Position numbers and translations under genes: made by a program
The notes under the pieces: model-generated
Told to the model about the DNA's origin: nothing
Seen by the model: the letters and a program-made list of their open reading frames with translations, nothing else
The model's database searches: none
Shown here: positions 1-12,000 of the stretch, piece by piece
Layout of the letters: each line of letters begins with the position of its first letter
How positions within the stretch are numbered: the first letter of the stretch is position 1
Source of the DNA: Hyposmocoma kahamanoa
Lineage: Eukaryota; Arthropoda; Insecta; Lepidoptera; Cosmopterigidae
Assembly: GCF_003589595.1 (NCBI RefSeq)
Contig: NW_020654810.1
Coordinates: 10,893,207 to 10,957,206 of the forward strand
Direction of reading: 5' to 3'
Length of the DNA: 64,000 nt

Positions 1-24
1 TGAGTCTTCACATGTCTTAGACGT

Positions 25-30
25 TTTATT
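25..30 (-). terminator. Possible poly(A) signal for the spatacsin-like gene
   Basis: TTTATT on the plus strand reads AATAAA on the minus strand, about 400 bp after the TAA at 428. A dispersed repeat copy lies between, so it would form part of the 3' UTR. No cleavage evidence is available. Confidence 0.3.
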
Positions 31-102
31 ACGATGTTTTACTTTAGGGTAAAACCTGTGATCAATAGTGGGAATGGAAGGCAAGACATAGTAGGAAAGC
101 GC

Positions 103-385
103 TGTCCCGACTTTTTTTTTATGACACCACGCGACGAGACGAACTAGTCGTGCGCTTGCTCCGTAACCAGCGACACGCCTTTCCATAGCAGTTGCAGTGC
201 CACTTAGAGCTTTACATCGCAAAGACTTAAGGGGCATTGCCACTACGGCCGTCGCACTGAGACTGAGACTGAGATAAGATGACAAGTCCCATGTGCCTGT
301 AATTTCACCTAATGCTCATGTTACTCCTTCGCCGCAGGAATTTGTAAGGTGACAGTACTACTAAACTAGGCTAGTACGCAAGAAT
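103..385 (-). repeat. Dispersed retroposon family A, copy 1
   Basis: Shares a core with 48239-48490, 51970-52262, 55908-56195 and, inverted, 57668-57905. Recognisable pieces are GACAAGTCCCATGTGCCTGT and a GTGCCACT(T/C)AGAGCTTTA block. Read on the minus strand the unit ends in an A-rich tail (T run at 111-120 on plus), as expected of a retroposed sequence. It lies immediately downstream of the spatacsin-like gene. Confidence 0.75.
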
Positions 386-427
386 GCAATACAAATCTTC
401 TTTCAGGAAAATGAACTCAAAAAAAAG

Positions 428-3400
428 TTATGAACACTCACGTGATAGTTTGCTTTGCATGAAAGGAGACGATATCACAAGCCTCAACTCTTGAGGCAAC
501 TCGTAAGGGGAACAAGTTCCTTCAGCAAGCTTCAGGCAAGTTCTCATAATGGTAACTGGGCACGCTGGTGGTCTGTACCTGTATTCGGGAGGAGTCCTGA
601 ACAGAGCTGATAATCTGAACGCCTCCACTAACCGCTTCAGCTCGAGGAGTTTGTGCATCACCTTCCTCCAATTGTCAATAGCTTCAGGCTCTTCCAAAAC
701 AACAATATTTTCAATATTCCCCACATCAGACTCAATCTCAATTTCACCAAGCAGCATAGAAAAAGGTTTCTCAGCATTCACAAGTCCAATTTTCCTTGAA
801 AGTGTAGGATCTCTTTGTCCGTTTAGTATATAATGTAATGTACTTTGATAGCCATTGAGGAATATTTCGTCTTGGGACTCGCTTTGAAAGTAAGCATTCC
901 ACATTAGATGTTCAATTTCCTCTCTTCTCTGTCCATACTCAAGGTTTTCCTCGAACCAACTCATAACGATTCTGTAGCTATAGAACTTTTGAACAGAATC
1001 CGAAATCCCCTTTACATGATAGATGAGAAAATCAGTTGCCTTAGCAAAAGTCACTGTTGCTTTCTTAAACGCTTCACTGCATTGAGCTATAAACAATGTG
1101 AGATCTTTATCTTCGACTGCATCTTCTTTCATGTGTAGCATTTCATGTTTATGCGTCCATTCCGCTATGAGAATTTCATTCGTTTGCAGTCCCGTAAGTT
1201 TGGCTATTTTTAGAGCAACGTCGTAGTTTCGATTTGCAGTATACATTTCAACGCATTGAGAAAGGTATTGTTGCGCATCATTTTGCAACATCTTTGATAT
1301 ACTCACGACAAGTGACGTCTCCATAGATATTTGCAAAATCTCATACAATGTGATGAAGTTGGGAGATGGTACTGAAAAAGTTATAAATAAACAAAGCGAA
1401 AGATATACATATATATAGAAATGTCAAAAATATACTAAAACACAAACCCATAAGCCCCTTTTCAAACTGCGCCGTAGCTAAGCACCTTAGAAATTCTCTT
1501 TGATGGAAGGCGCTATCAAAACTGTGACTTAACGCAATCTTCAACAGCGAAACTGCCAACTTTTGCAGTGCCTCCTTGGATAACTGGAAGGGTACAACTG
1601 TAGTGTCCATGCTGTACTTGCGCTGACAGTGTTGGAGAAAGTTAGACAAAAACTTGACAGATTCCGAGTCAAAAATACGTTGATGGATACAGCGGTAGAG
1701 GAATGATGTTAGGATTGTTAAAGGACTCTCCTGGAGACAAAAAACAGATTTAAAAGCACATTAGTTATTCTAGATTTATAAATTAAAAATCACTAAAGCG
1801 ACTTGGTTAATAATACTTACCGGCATAAATACCACCACAGATTCATGCAGAGTGGAAATGTAGCCTTCTAGCAGACATAACTCTGCAACTAACTGAAACA
1901 GGTCCCCTAGGGCACTTTGCGCCGCAGCCGATCGGTGGAACTCTTGAGCTCGTGTAATAGGCAAAGAGGATAGAATCCATTGCGGCAATAGTACATCTAC
2001 GGCATTTGGCTTTATAGGAAAGAAAAGAGTAAACATTTTACGAGAATTGTACATGAAACGACGTAGTCCTATTTAAAGATTCCAAGGCAAAGAGGAGAGT
2101 ACTTACTATAGGGCGTCATAAAAATATTTTTTTTTGTATCATATAACATAATTTTTTTTTACGAAATAAAGAACGACTTACGACTCACCTCATAACAACT
2201 TGCAATAAGAACAAGAAGCGGTTCTCGATACATATCTGCGGCCCTCAACAGCGCGGCTGGGGGATCTTCTGGACCGTGGCAAGCCGCGGCTACTTCCCAC
2301 AGCTCTTTTCCCATATACAGACTTGGAGGGAACTCAAACACATTATTCTGCGATGGAGACGGGCTTGGGCTCTGCCGAAGAAGACAACAGTGTAACTTAC
2401 GAGCTTATGCATGTTACACTTTCATGATAAAAAGAACTAAGAACTACTCACGACATCAATAGAGTTCATCCTTGAAGCCCTTTTTTGCCCATTGCTAGAT
2501 AGAGATTTGTAATCTTTTTCGCACATTTCTTCAACATTCCTATGTAACATGATGTATTTCAAGTGCTCAGAATAAGATTTCTTCCTAAACCCCTGCGAAA
2601 GTTGAAGCATTTGCGACAGTGGGTAGCGAAACACATCGCCGAATAGGAGAAAGTTGAACCATGAATCTGTCCTTATGAATTCTTTTAAGAGCAACTCTGG
2701 TAACGGAAGATTGTGCAACCCCGCAAATTTCACCATCGTTTGGGATTCATACAATACTGTCGACATTTCGATCTTGCCATCAATCTCTGAATTTTTTATG
2801 AGTTTTTTTATTGTTATTTCCTCTAAGTACTGAAGTATTTCCTTAGTAGCTTCGTCATTACTTTGTACCAATTTGGACATGTACTCATTGACGATTTTAT
2901 TTGCTTTGTCTTCAGTTTCACCATTCTTTAGCAAGTAACTCTTAATCAATTTCGCTGCAGACATGTGGACTCTGCATCTCATAGGATTGCAACCAATCAT
3001 AGCAACGAAAGAAATAGCGCACGCAGTCATAGCAGGATCAGACCAATTCTGCAAAGCTAAAGCATGGCCTTCACAGCATGCACTTTTTATACTTTTCTCT
3101 TGGAGCCTGTTGTACGTCTGATATTGTTGCGCTACAAACGCCTGACTCGCGTTGCAAGGTCTGTACTGTTTCAAGTAATAAACATGGTTAAGTTTCGCCA
3201 CGTAGCCATATCTCTTCATCAGTTTCTCATTAGCAAAATCTGGCATATCCATGAATTTTTGCGACAGCGTTTTAATGCTACTAGCATTTACATCCACATC
3301 ATTCGACAGTAAGCTCCCTAGACTGCGCCGATCCGGTTTCTCGTTGATCAAACTGCTCGTGTTCTGATTCACTAGCTGGTATTCAAATACTTTAGATACA

Positions 3401-6400
3401 TCAAGCCCGCGATAGCCAGATAACAGTTGATACACATTGACATCTTTTGACTCATACATTTGATTTAAATCTGAAAATTTCTTGTAAACATTGTATAGAT
3501 GCGGAAGCTTGTCTTTGTATCCTTTATTTGGCAATTTAAAGTCTTTGAATTGTAAAAAATCTTCCTTTGAAAATATGTCAAAAAGTTTAGCATTGTCTTC
3601 AAGTAAGATCATTCCAAGTACTAAATGAGGATTTGATGAGATGTAATTGTCGATATTTTCCCCAGCTATTTGCTGGCACGTCTTGTAGACCGGAACTACA
3701 TGGCTTTGTCTATCTGAAGTTTGTTCTATACTCTTAAAAAGCAACCAAAGTTCAATACAATCCTTAGCCTCTTGTTCCACATCTGACAGATCAGTGTCCA
3801 ATATGTTGCCCTCAACGCACATAGTCAGTACCTTAAAGAGATTATTTTTAACGCAATACTTTGCTAACTCCACGTAAAAGTGTTGTTTTGTTATTGTAGA
3901 ACAAGATTCAGTGAATATGTCATCAATAAGTTTCAAATTCTGAGTTCTGGCAAGTCTTGATATTATTTGATACAGATTATTTTTCTCGTCTTCATTAACA
4001 ATACCATACGAGCATAATGTGTCGTAAATACACATCTTTGTAAACGCGAAGCAATCACTGGTTACGACGTTGTCAATCATGTCCTTAGTTATGGGCCAAT
4101 TTCGAAAAATTTCATCTAATCTGACCAGGATATCTTTTTGGAAACCTTTAGTGTCAACATTAAGCAGTTTTTTGACAAACCCTTCATTGTTAAAAAAGTT
4201 GTATCGAGCATTCATGTCCCTAACTACCTCTGAAGTTTGCACATTGATCCAACGGACCAAAATCATGGCTTTATTGTGTTGCACTAAATAATTCCATACC
4301 TCTAAGGGTGAGGAGAAATCGAGAAGAGAGAACTCTGGAAAGAAAATATTGATTTTTTTATACAGGTTGTAACAATATTTCAACTTTCTTAAATTATAAT
4401 TATTACTTTTTTAAATTTGTAATGAATTGATATTCAATTTTTTTTGTGAAATTACTCCACTAGTTTGTTATAATTATTAATACAAAGATCGAACACTTCA
4501 AAGAAATTCCTTCAATCCAGCCTGAATTGAAACCGACGTCTTCTAGCAAACCGTGGCAGACGCTGTGGAGTAAGTTCACAAAAAATAATCGATATCACCA
4601 TCATATGATTCAATACAAATTTAATTAAAGTCAATAGCGATTTCTCTAGTCAGGACTGGTAGCTGTAAAGGTCTCTAACTGGGTGACGAAAAACTATCAT
4701 AGATTTCTCATAGATGGCGCTACGCGCTAAAAACTAGTTGAATAACCAAATGCAAAGATCCGACAAACAAGCACATAGCAAAATTCGTGAGGTCTGCTTA
4801 GTTAGCTTAACATTTGGTTTGGTTTGGGTCAGTTCAAATGCGGCCGGATCACAGGAATTTTTTCTAAGTGTTTTCGATCTGTGTATTAATAATTATAAGT
4901 TTTTTATTTAAAAGAAACTTAACTTAAACATTTGCTTATTGGCTTTTTTATTGGAATGTCATCTATTTGCCAAGTTTTATCGTGATCGGTTGCCGAGAAG
5001 AGCGCAAAACCGGATTCATTCCCTAGTTTGCGACTCTTACAGTTGGAATATTTCCTTCAAATTTAAATACTGAGGAAAGAGGGTACTTTCCAACAAAAAA
5101 AGAATCATCACAATCGGTTCACAAATGCCAGAGTCATCACATAACATACATAAATAAAAGTATGTCTGAATTAAAAACCTACTCCTTTTATTTAAATTGG
5201 TTAAAAAACAACTTCAATTTACAACAACGTTATTACTCAAGATGCCAGCTGAATTTTTAACCGACTTCAAAAAAAGGAGGAGGTTCTCAATGTGACTGTT
5301 TTTTTTGTATGTATGTTACGTGCTAACTCCGGTATTTGTGCACCGAATTTCATGATTATTTTTTTCTTGGAAAGAGGGTACCTCCATAGCGGTCCCATTT
5401 AATTTTGAAGAAAATCATCCATAATAATTGTAGCATGTAGATAAAGTAATAATATTAATATGCATGTTCATCAGAGCTGTATGAATGCTTCAGTGGTACA
5501 ATGTCAAACAAATTCTTTGTTTTTGGTTTCCCAAAAAAAATGATCCAAATTGATGAAGCATTACATTTATTTTGTCAATAATTTGAGAAAGCAATGCATA
5601 CTTTATAAAGTATGCATTGCTTTCTATATTATTATATTTTATTATATATTATATTACATTCAATATTTTTATATTTATTATAGAGCAAGCCACTTTTTAT
5701 ATTTATTATAGAGCAAGCTCCTAATGTACTACCAAATTGAGTAAAGGAGATTCCATACCAGACGTCGGAAAATGACATTTTTCAAAAAGATCATGTTAAA
5801 AATAATTTTCTAAACAGTATTTCTATAAATACGCAACATGCAACAAAGTATTAATAACCCACTTTTGCTCTGATATGTTTATTTTAATGTGCACTATCTA
5901 AATTATTTCTCTTATCAGTACCTAGTTACTGGGTGCTTATGTTAACAACAATAATTAATCCAATATATTCATTATAAAACTTACCAAATGTATCAAAAAA
6001 CAACGCAGTAGCTACTTTGCTTTTCCACTCAGGAGGATACTTTTCAATTTTTTCTACTGTCAAAACTTTTATCTCACTCTCATTTACATAAATTCTGTTT
6101 TTATTGCCACCAAAGACTTTATTTTGTTTAAAAACTCCCTCAGATTCAAAAGATTTCTCCAAATATCTCAACAAATTCCAATGTCTTCTGAAATTATGCC
6201 ACTTCTCTAAATTGTCCACCTTCATGTCTTTAACCATTTTTTCTAGATTTTCTACAATAAAGTCCCTATATTCTATTTGTGGAGACTCATAAGCCAAGGT
6301 CATCAGATGTTCTTCAGGATTTATCTTCACTTTGGTTAGGATGTGGAGTACTTTGAAAATCTGTTTTCGTAGTAGAAGTTGAACTGTCCATGCTTTGACC

Positions 6401-6758
6401 TTAAAAGCAAATCAAATAAGTATGTTTTGCTAAATATTGCGAACTATTTAGTTTTATATTGATTTTAACCATAACAGAAATATAAAACCGCTATTTGTGA
6501 AGACATTACAAATACATGCATTTTGCAACAACAAATAATCAAATATAAGCAACAAATTCCTTTGTTTACACATACAGACCTCGGCTAAAAACCAGTCAGT
6601 TGCAATCTCTTCAGTCCAGTTGTTTTTACTCATGAGATACTTTACAGCAAGAGCGATATGTGTGCCCTTCGCTGCCGCTTCTCTCGCCACATCCCTGGCA
6701 GATTTGTCCTCCCAACATGACCAGATAATCTTTTCATTCTGACTCAGCCCCTCCATAG
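428..6758 (-). CDS. SPG11: Spatacsin (SPG11)-like protein, C-terminal half; seven exons
   Basis: Exons, in transcript order: 6758-6580 (first Met at 6756), 6399-5985, 4334-2452, 2371-2189, 2009-1821, 1730-1448, 1371-428 (TAA). All joins use AG/GT and keep frame, giving about 1357 residues with no internal stop. Spatacsin works with AP-5 and spastizin in lysosome reformation; fly and human proteins are much longer. The assignment rests on remembered family patterns: an early helical block (ATDWFLAEVKAW followed by LLLRKQIFKVLHIL), FNFLLFGDVFRYPLSQML in exon 3, and LWEVAAACHGPEDPP...LLVLIASCYE in exon 4. The protein is helical, without membrane segments. Odd points: the family's N-terminal half (roughly 1000 residues) was not found upstream, and the Met lies two bases after an acceptor-like run ending in AATAG, so 5' exons may exist elsewhere. 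A possible donor at 441/440 lies just before the stop, so the C-terminus is uncertain. The alternative is an unrelated alpha-solenoid protein. Confidence 0.65.
4440..5425. repeat. Intron filled with repeat families B and G (spatacsin-like intron 2)
   Basis: The intron at 4335-5984 has no coding signal. Positions 4440-4500 and 4846-4900 are opposite-orientation copies of a short motif containing TATTAATAATTATAA near GATC(T/G)GTGT, also seen near 24830 and 45290. Positions 4960-5150 are an inverted copy of the distal part of family B. Positions 5255-5425 are a forward copy of its proximal part (AAAAAGGAGGAGGTTCTCAA and CTCCGGTATTTGTG). Confidence 0.7.
5586..5625. repeat. Perfect 40-bp palindrome
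   Basis: The two 20-bp halves, starting AGAAAGCAATGCATAC, are exact reverse complements with no spacer. It lies in intron 2 of the spatacsin-like gene and would form a perfect hairpin in RNA or a cruciform in DNA. Confidence 0.95.
5666..5718. repeat. Two direct 25-bp repeats
   Basis: Positions 5666-5690 and 5694-5718 are identical 25-mers (ending ATTATAGAGCAAGC) separated by CAC. This is an AT-rich tandem duplication inside the intron. Confidence 0.9.
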
Positions 6759-7087
6759 CTATTGACAATAGTAAAAACACTCATCCATAGGCGTACGCTC
6801 GTACCAATGTTTTGTTCGGCTGTTATATTGCCAGTCAACAATGGAATTATTTCACTACAAATAACAAAACGAGAGAAAAATACAACTCAAGTAAATATTT
6901 GGCAAAGAGCAAAGACTATTCCATTGAATGTTGGAAGGTTGGTTCCTCTTTTGTAATAATAGTACTCTTTGATTTGATTGAATGTTTATTTTGACAATTA
7001 ACTGACACTGATGGAAGGATGCAGTATTATTATTTATTTGTTGAGCATTGGCTATAGAACCATCAGCTTAACTTAAACAACCAACAG

Positions 7088-7303
7088 AGGGTCGTATTCC
7101 AGAACTCTACTCAATGCTCAAGTCAGGGTTTGAGCAGACTTGAGTATGATTTCAAGCACTGGAAATACGACACTAGTGGCAAGGACTTGAGTATGATTTT
7201 CAGTGCTCACTGCAATACTCAAGTTATGAGTATGATTTCTAGTGCTTTGAATCATACTCAAGTCCTGACTTGAGCATTGAGTACAGTTCTAGAATACGAC
7301 CCT
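7088..7303. mobile_element. MITE family M1, copy 1
   Basis: About 216 bp with roughly 40-bp terminal inverted repeats (start AGGGTCGTATT, then CTACTCAATGCTCAAGTCAG). The interior repeats ACTTGAGTATGATTT-type units in both orientations. A shorter relative lies at 23475-23640. A clear target-site duplication was not found. The surrounding 6.8-8.0 kb intergenic stretch shows no gene. Confidence 0.85.
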
Positions 7304-7979
7304 GAGAAACTTAAAACGTAATAATACTTAAAATTAAAAATTAATTTGTGACAAACTGTAACTACAAAAACTCGTTGTAGTTCTCTTCAAATCAGGCCAT
7401 TTCGGCGATGGGAGTGAATGAAATATGATGACTTTCTTTGCTGACTCACAAGTGTCGTAGGTGCTTATTACTACTAGAAAGGGCGGATGAAAAAAATCTG
7501 CAGCAGTTATTATAAACCTATTTATGAACAAAGTAAAATATTTTTGTATATTTGTTTTATTATAGGAAGAGTTGGTATTTTATATTTTTGTATAATCTAC
7601 TTTGTGTATTCTACTAGAAATATAATTACATTACACTTTATTGCTATTTTTAACAATCCAAAGATTCGTATTAAATAAGTAACAAACAAAATTACATTAA
7701 ATACAAAATCAATTTTGAATGAAATTGAAACTTATTACAAAGGGAGCAAAAACTTAAATCGAATCTATAAAATACGGCTATAAGTATTAGAAAGAAGCCG
7801 CTGGCTAAAACCGTTTATCGTGACGTAAGTTATAGGCGTGACAAGGTCACGGAAGTAACAGTCGTGACAAAATCACGATGATTTATCACTGTGATTTTTT
7901 TGGAACCGGAACGACAGTCACGGCGATAGAAATGTAACGCTATTCCCATGTCTAGAAGGATGCAGTGACCTAGTGGTGT

Positions 7980-8610
7980 TCACGTAAAAAAATATATCAA
8001 TTTTTTCCGATGTGATATATTGAAATCTTGTATCGATATTTTGCGATATATCGGTGCAAAACATCGATATTTTCGATATATCGTAAATAATTCAAAAAGA
8101 TAAAAGGAAGGAAACTTTACTAAGAGTAAATAAGTAAAACCACGAGTTTTGACACAACAACCAAATGTATATCTTATTTTTATATTGTCATTGGCTAGCC
8201 GCACACGTACAATATTACTGACATTCCAAGTTTATGTATTAAGTGTTGAAAACACAACAACGTCGCCTGCGCACAAGCAATATTATTGTCAATGTTATTA
8301 TATATACGGCTAGCCCTTATGAACAGAAACTCTATGTTACACTGACGGATGACCAGCGAATGAGCGCTCGAAGTGCGTTTCGTTTATGCAAATACAGTTT
8401 TGAATTGTGTACTTTCAACTTTGTACGATTTTTCATGTATCGGACAAAATATATCGATAGTACATACATATCGATACCGAATGATACGATAATAAAACGA
8501 ATTGACTCGATATATCGAGGGCATACATCGATATTTTTTTGAAATATCGATATATATCGAGCAGACTTATAGTAGTGGTCACCATAAGACTGCTCGATAT
8601 ATATCGATAG
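7980..8610. repeat. TATCGATA-rich block, possible non-autonomous DNA element
   Basis: Two clusters of ATCGATAT/ATATCGAT motifs (about 7985-8120 and 8440-8610) flank a non-repetitive middle. The right end holds a hairpin: a 19-bp inverted repeat, arms 8546-8564 and 8590-8608 (ATCGATATATATCGAGCAG). A similar two-cluster arrangement is at 38765-39260. Whether this is a transposon or a regulatory cluster is not decided by the sequence. Confidence 0.55.
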
Positions 8611-9053
8611 AAACTGACACTGGCTAAGCCTGCCTAGTGTAGTGTAGTAATAGAATAGATTGTCTACAGTTATCTGTGAGACAGTCGTCAGTTCGCTGTA
8701 ATCTGTACTATGCAGACTCTAAACAGTAAAACTATTTTTATCAAGAAATATAGATTGTTTTTTTTTTTAGTTTTTTTACATTACATTTAAATTTTTTAAA
8801 TTAATTGTTTTATTTTTACGTTGATAGCTTTTTAGCCAATGCTCAATAAATAAATCTACCAGCAATGATACAAATTCTATGATCCCAATACATTAGTTGC
8901 TATGCGACCACTTCTAGTAAATAAACAAAAAATCCGCACTATTTTACCTCGTGAGATTTTTCATAGTGTAGTGTATGTATTATTACAGAGGATTCTTTGT
9001 ATTAGTCTTAAAGGTTAAACATCAGTTAAATTAAATCTGTGTACAACTTAAAT

Positions 9054-12000
9054 ATGGCAGAGGAATTGCAAAAGGCTCATTTGTTTTATGACGATATCAA
9101 TAAGATTAGAGTTCTTGAAGCATCGGTTCTCAAGGAAACAGAAGATCTGAAAGATACCTGTAAAGAGTACGAATCAAGTAAGATTATTAGGTATAGTATG
9201 TATAGAACAGGAAACCCTTAAATAGGATCTGCCCTTATCTATTGTAGAATTTTTTGTCCTTTATAGAAGTCCAAGATTTTGGGAAGATTATAAGTTCACT
9301 GTTAGAAGTTCTCAAGGAACTTGGTGATAATGTGGAGAAGCAAAAAATGGCTGCTATCGGGGCTATGAATCTCCTCAAGTCTATTACTAAGGAAAGAGAA
9401 TCGGAACAGGCCAAGTTGCAAGTAAGTCAAAATTGTACAACAATATTTATTGAAGACAATGTGTCATATGACTAGTACTGTTTTCATTGTGTTATTTGAA
9501 GCTTAATTGATTTGGATAATTCAAGAACTTTAGACTAAATTATTATAAATAATATACAGGGTGTTTGGAAGGTCGATGCAAAGCTTTAATGTGAAGGTAG
9601 CATAGACTATTTAGATTAGAAGCATTTTAGGTAGGGTTGTCTAAGACGAAGTCTAAAAATTTTTTTTAATTTAAATTTTAAGATTTTTTGAGAAAAAGCC
9701 AATAATTTTAGAGGTATGGGCTAATAAAGACCAGCTCAAATAATAACTCAATTTTTTTTATTTTATTTCAATAAAGTAATGTGCACACAGTCTAATAAAA
9801 CATGTTCTAAGCATCTGTATCGTGGGAAATATTTTTTACAGGCTTTTAAAGTTTACGAAAATGATGAATAATTAACGAAACCGGTTTTTTGACGTCATTT
9901 AAAAAAAATGGCAGGTGGTGTTTTTCTTCAAACACTTTTAAAAACATGCTTGGTTATTGCTGTTTCTTTTAAGGTATCATTTATGCAGATACGTAATAAA
10001 TTATTGAAATTGGGACCTACAAACCAAATTGAGAAAGAAAATTATTTTTCAAACCAGTCGAATAAAACATAATTTTTAGTCATTTAACTTATTTTTTAGT
10101 TGGAAATGATAACTGAGAGCAACTCTAACACTTATTGCGCACGTGTACAATAATCGTAAGGTATCGCCAAATAACAGCCAATGCGCACGGTGCGAGTAGG
10201 ACGGCAATAAATTGGGGTTTTCCAGGCAGGTGAATAGAGGATGGCGAACATTGCTAAAACGACGTTTCTTTAGCCAGGAGTAGGGAGAGTATTAAGGGAG
10301 TCGTCACATTTTTAGTTAGTCAAGTGACAACTGCCCGTGTTACTAGACGTTATTTCCGTATTCGTGATATTTCACCTTCACCGTGTTCAGCTGTAGCCCT
10401 TTGCGCTCCTGCACGTGTTGATTTTAGACTATTATCTATTCACTTGCGTTGAATTGACTATGGCTACTTTTTCAAATGCGGAATATGCGGATATCGTATT
10501 TATGTATGGAAGAGCAGACGGCAATGGATCTTTGGCGCGGCGAATGTATCAAGAGCGCTATCCGAATCGCAGGGTGCCGCACGTTAGAGTGTTTTACAAC
10601 ACATTTCGTCGTCTTTCTGAAAGTGGAATACACCGTGCGGAACCTGGAGTCAATCCTGGTAGACACAGTACTAGCACCGAGGAAGATATTTTGGCAGCAT
10701 TTGAAGCGGATCCTGGAACAAGCGTCAGAGTAATAGCTCGAAATCTAAACATTTCCCAATGGAAAGTGTGGAAAACACTGAACTCTAATAATAGGTATCC
10801 GTTCCACGGAACAGGTGTGCAAGGTCTGGAAGAGCAAGATCCTCACAGAAGGATTGAATTCTGCCGTTGGCTCCTTAATGGAGACATTGAAAATGCGTGG
10901 TTCCTGAAATCAATCTTGTGGACGGATGAAAGTAAATTTTCTAGGGAGGGAATTACAAATTTTCACAATTTACATCAATGGGCCAATAAGGATAATAATC
11001 CGCACTGGAAAAAGCAGGTGACTTTCCAAAGGAAATTCTCTGTCAATGTTTGGGCGGGAGTAATTGGCAGAAACTTGATTGGTCCGCACTTCTTACCGGA
11101 TAATCTGAATGGTGATAATTATTTAGAATTTCTGCAAAACGACTTTCCAGCGCTTGCAGAGGAATCTGGTACCCCAATATTTGATACCGACCGGGAAATC
11201 ATCTTCCAGCAAGACGGCTGTCCAGCGCATTGGACATTAAATGTAAGAGAACACTTACATAATTCCTTCCCTCAAAGCTGGATCGGCAGAGGTGGGCCCA
11301 TCCCTTGGCCCGCTCGGTCACCGGACCTGACCCCGATGGACTTTTTTGTGTGGGGTCGGGCCAAAGAACTAGTGTACACGGGTGTGGAAATAAACACTAA
11401 AGAAGAATTAATACAAAGAATTAATTCGGCTTTTGCTACCATGAAGCTGGAAATGATGTTGAAAACAACAACTACAGAAATAAGAAAACGTGCCCGTGCT
11501 TTTGTTAGAAATCGCGGCGGTCATTTTGAACATCAATAAATAACACATGCTTTCAGTTAAAATATTGTTTTATTACTCTGCCTTCAAAATTAAATACGCC
11601 TTTAATTTGGTTAAAAGGACCTAATTTTAAGAATTTGTAAGATATCTGCATAAATGATACCTTAAATGAAACAGCAATAACCAAGCATGTTTTTAAAAGT
11701 GTTTGAACAAAAACACCACCTGCCGTTTTTTTTAAATGACGTAAAAAAACCGGTTTCGTTAATTATTCATCATTTTCGTAAACTTTAAAAGCCTGTAAAA
11801 AATATTTCCCACGATACAGATGCTTAAAACATGTTTTATTAGACTGTGTGCACATTACTTTATTGAAATAAAATAAAAAATAATTGAGTTATTATTTGAG
11901 CTGGTCTTTATTAGCCCATACCTCTAAAATTATTGGCTTTTTCTCAAAAAATCTTAAAATTTAAATTAAAAAAAATGNNNNNNNNNNNNNNNNNNNNNNN

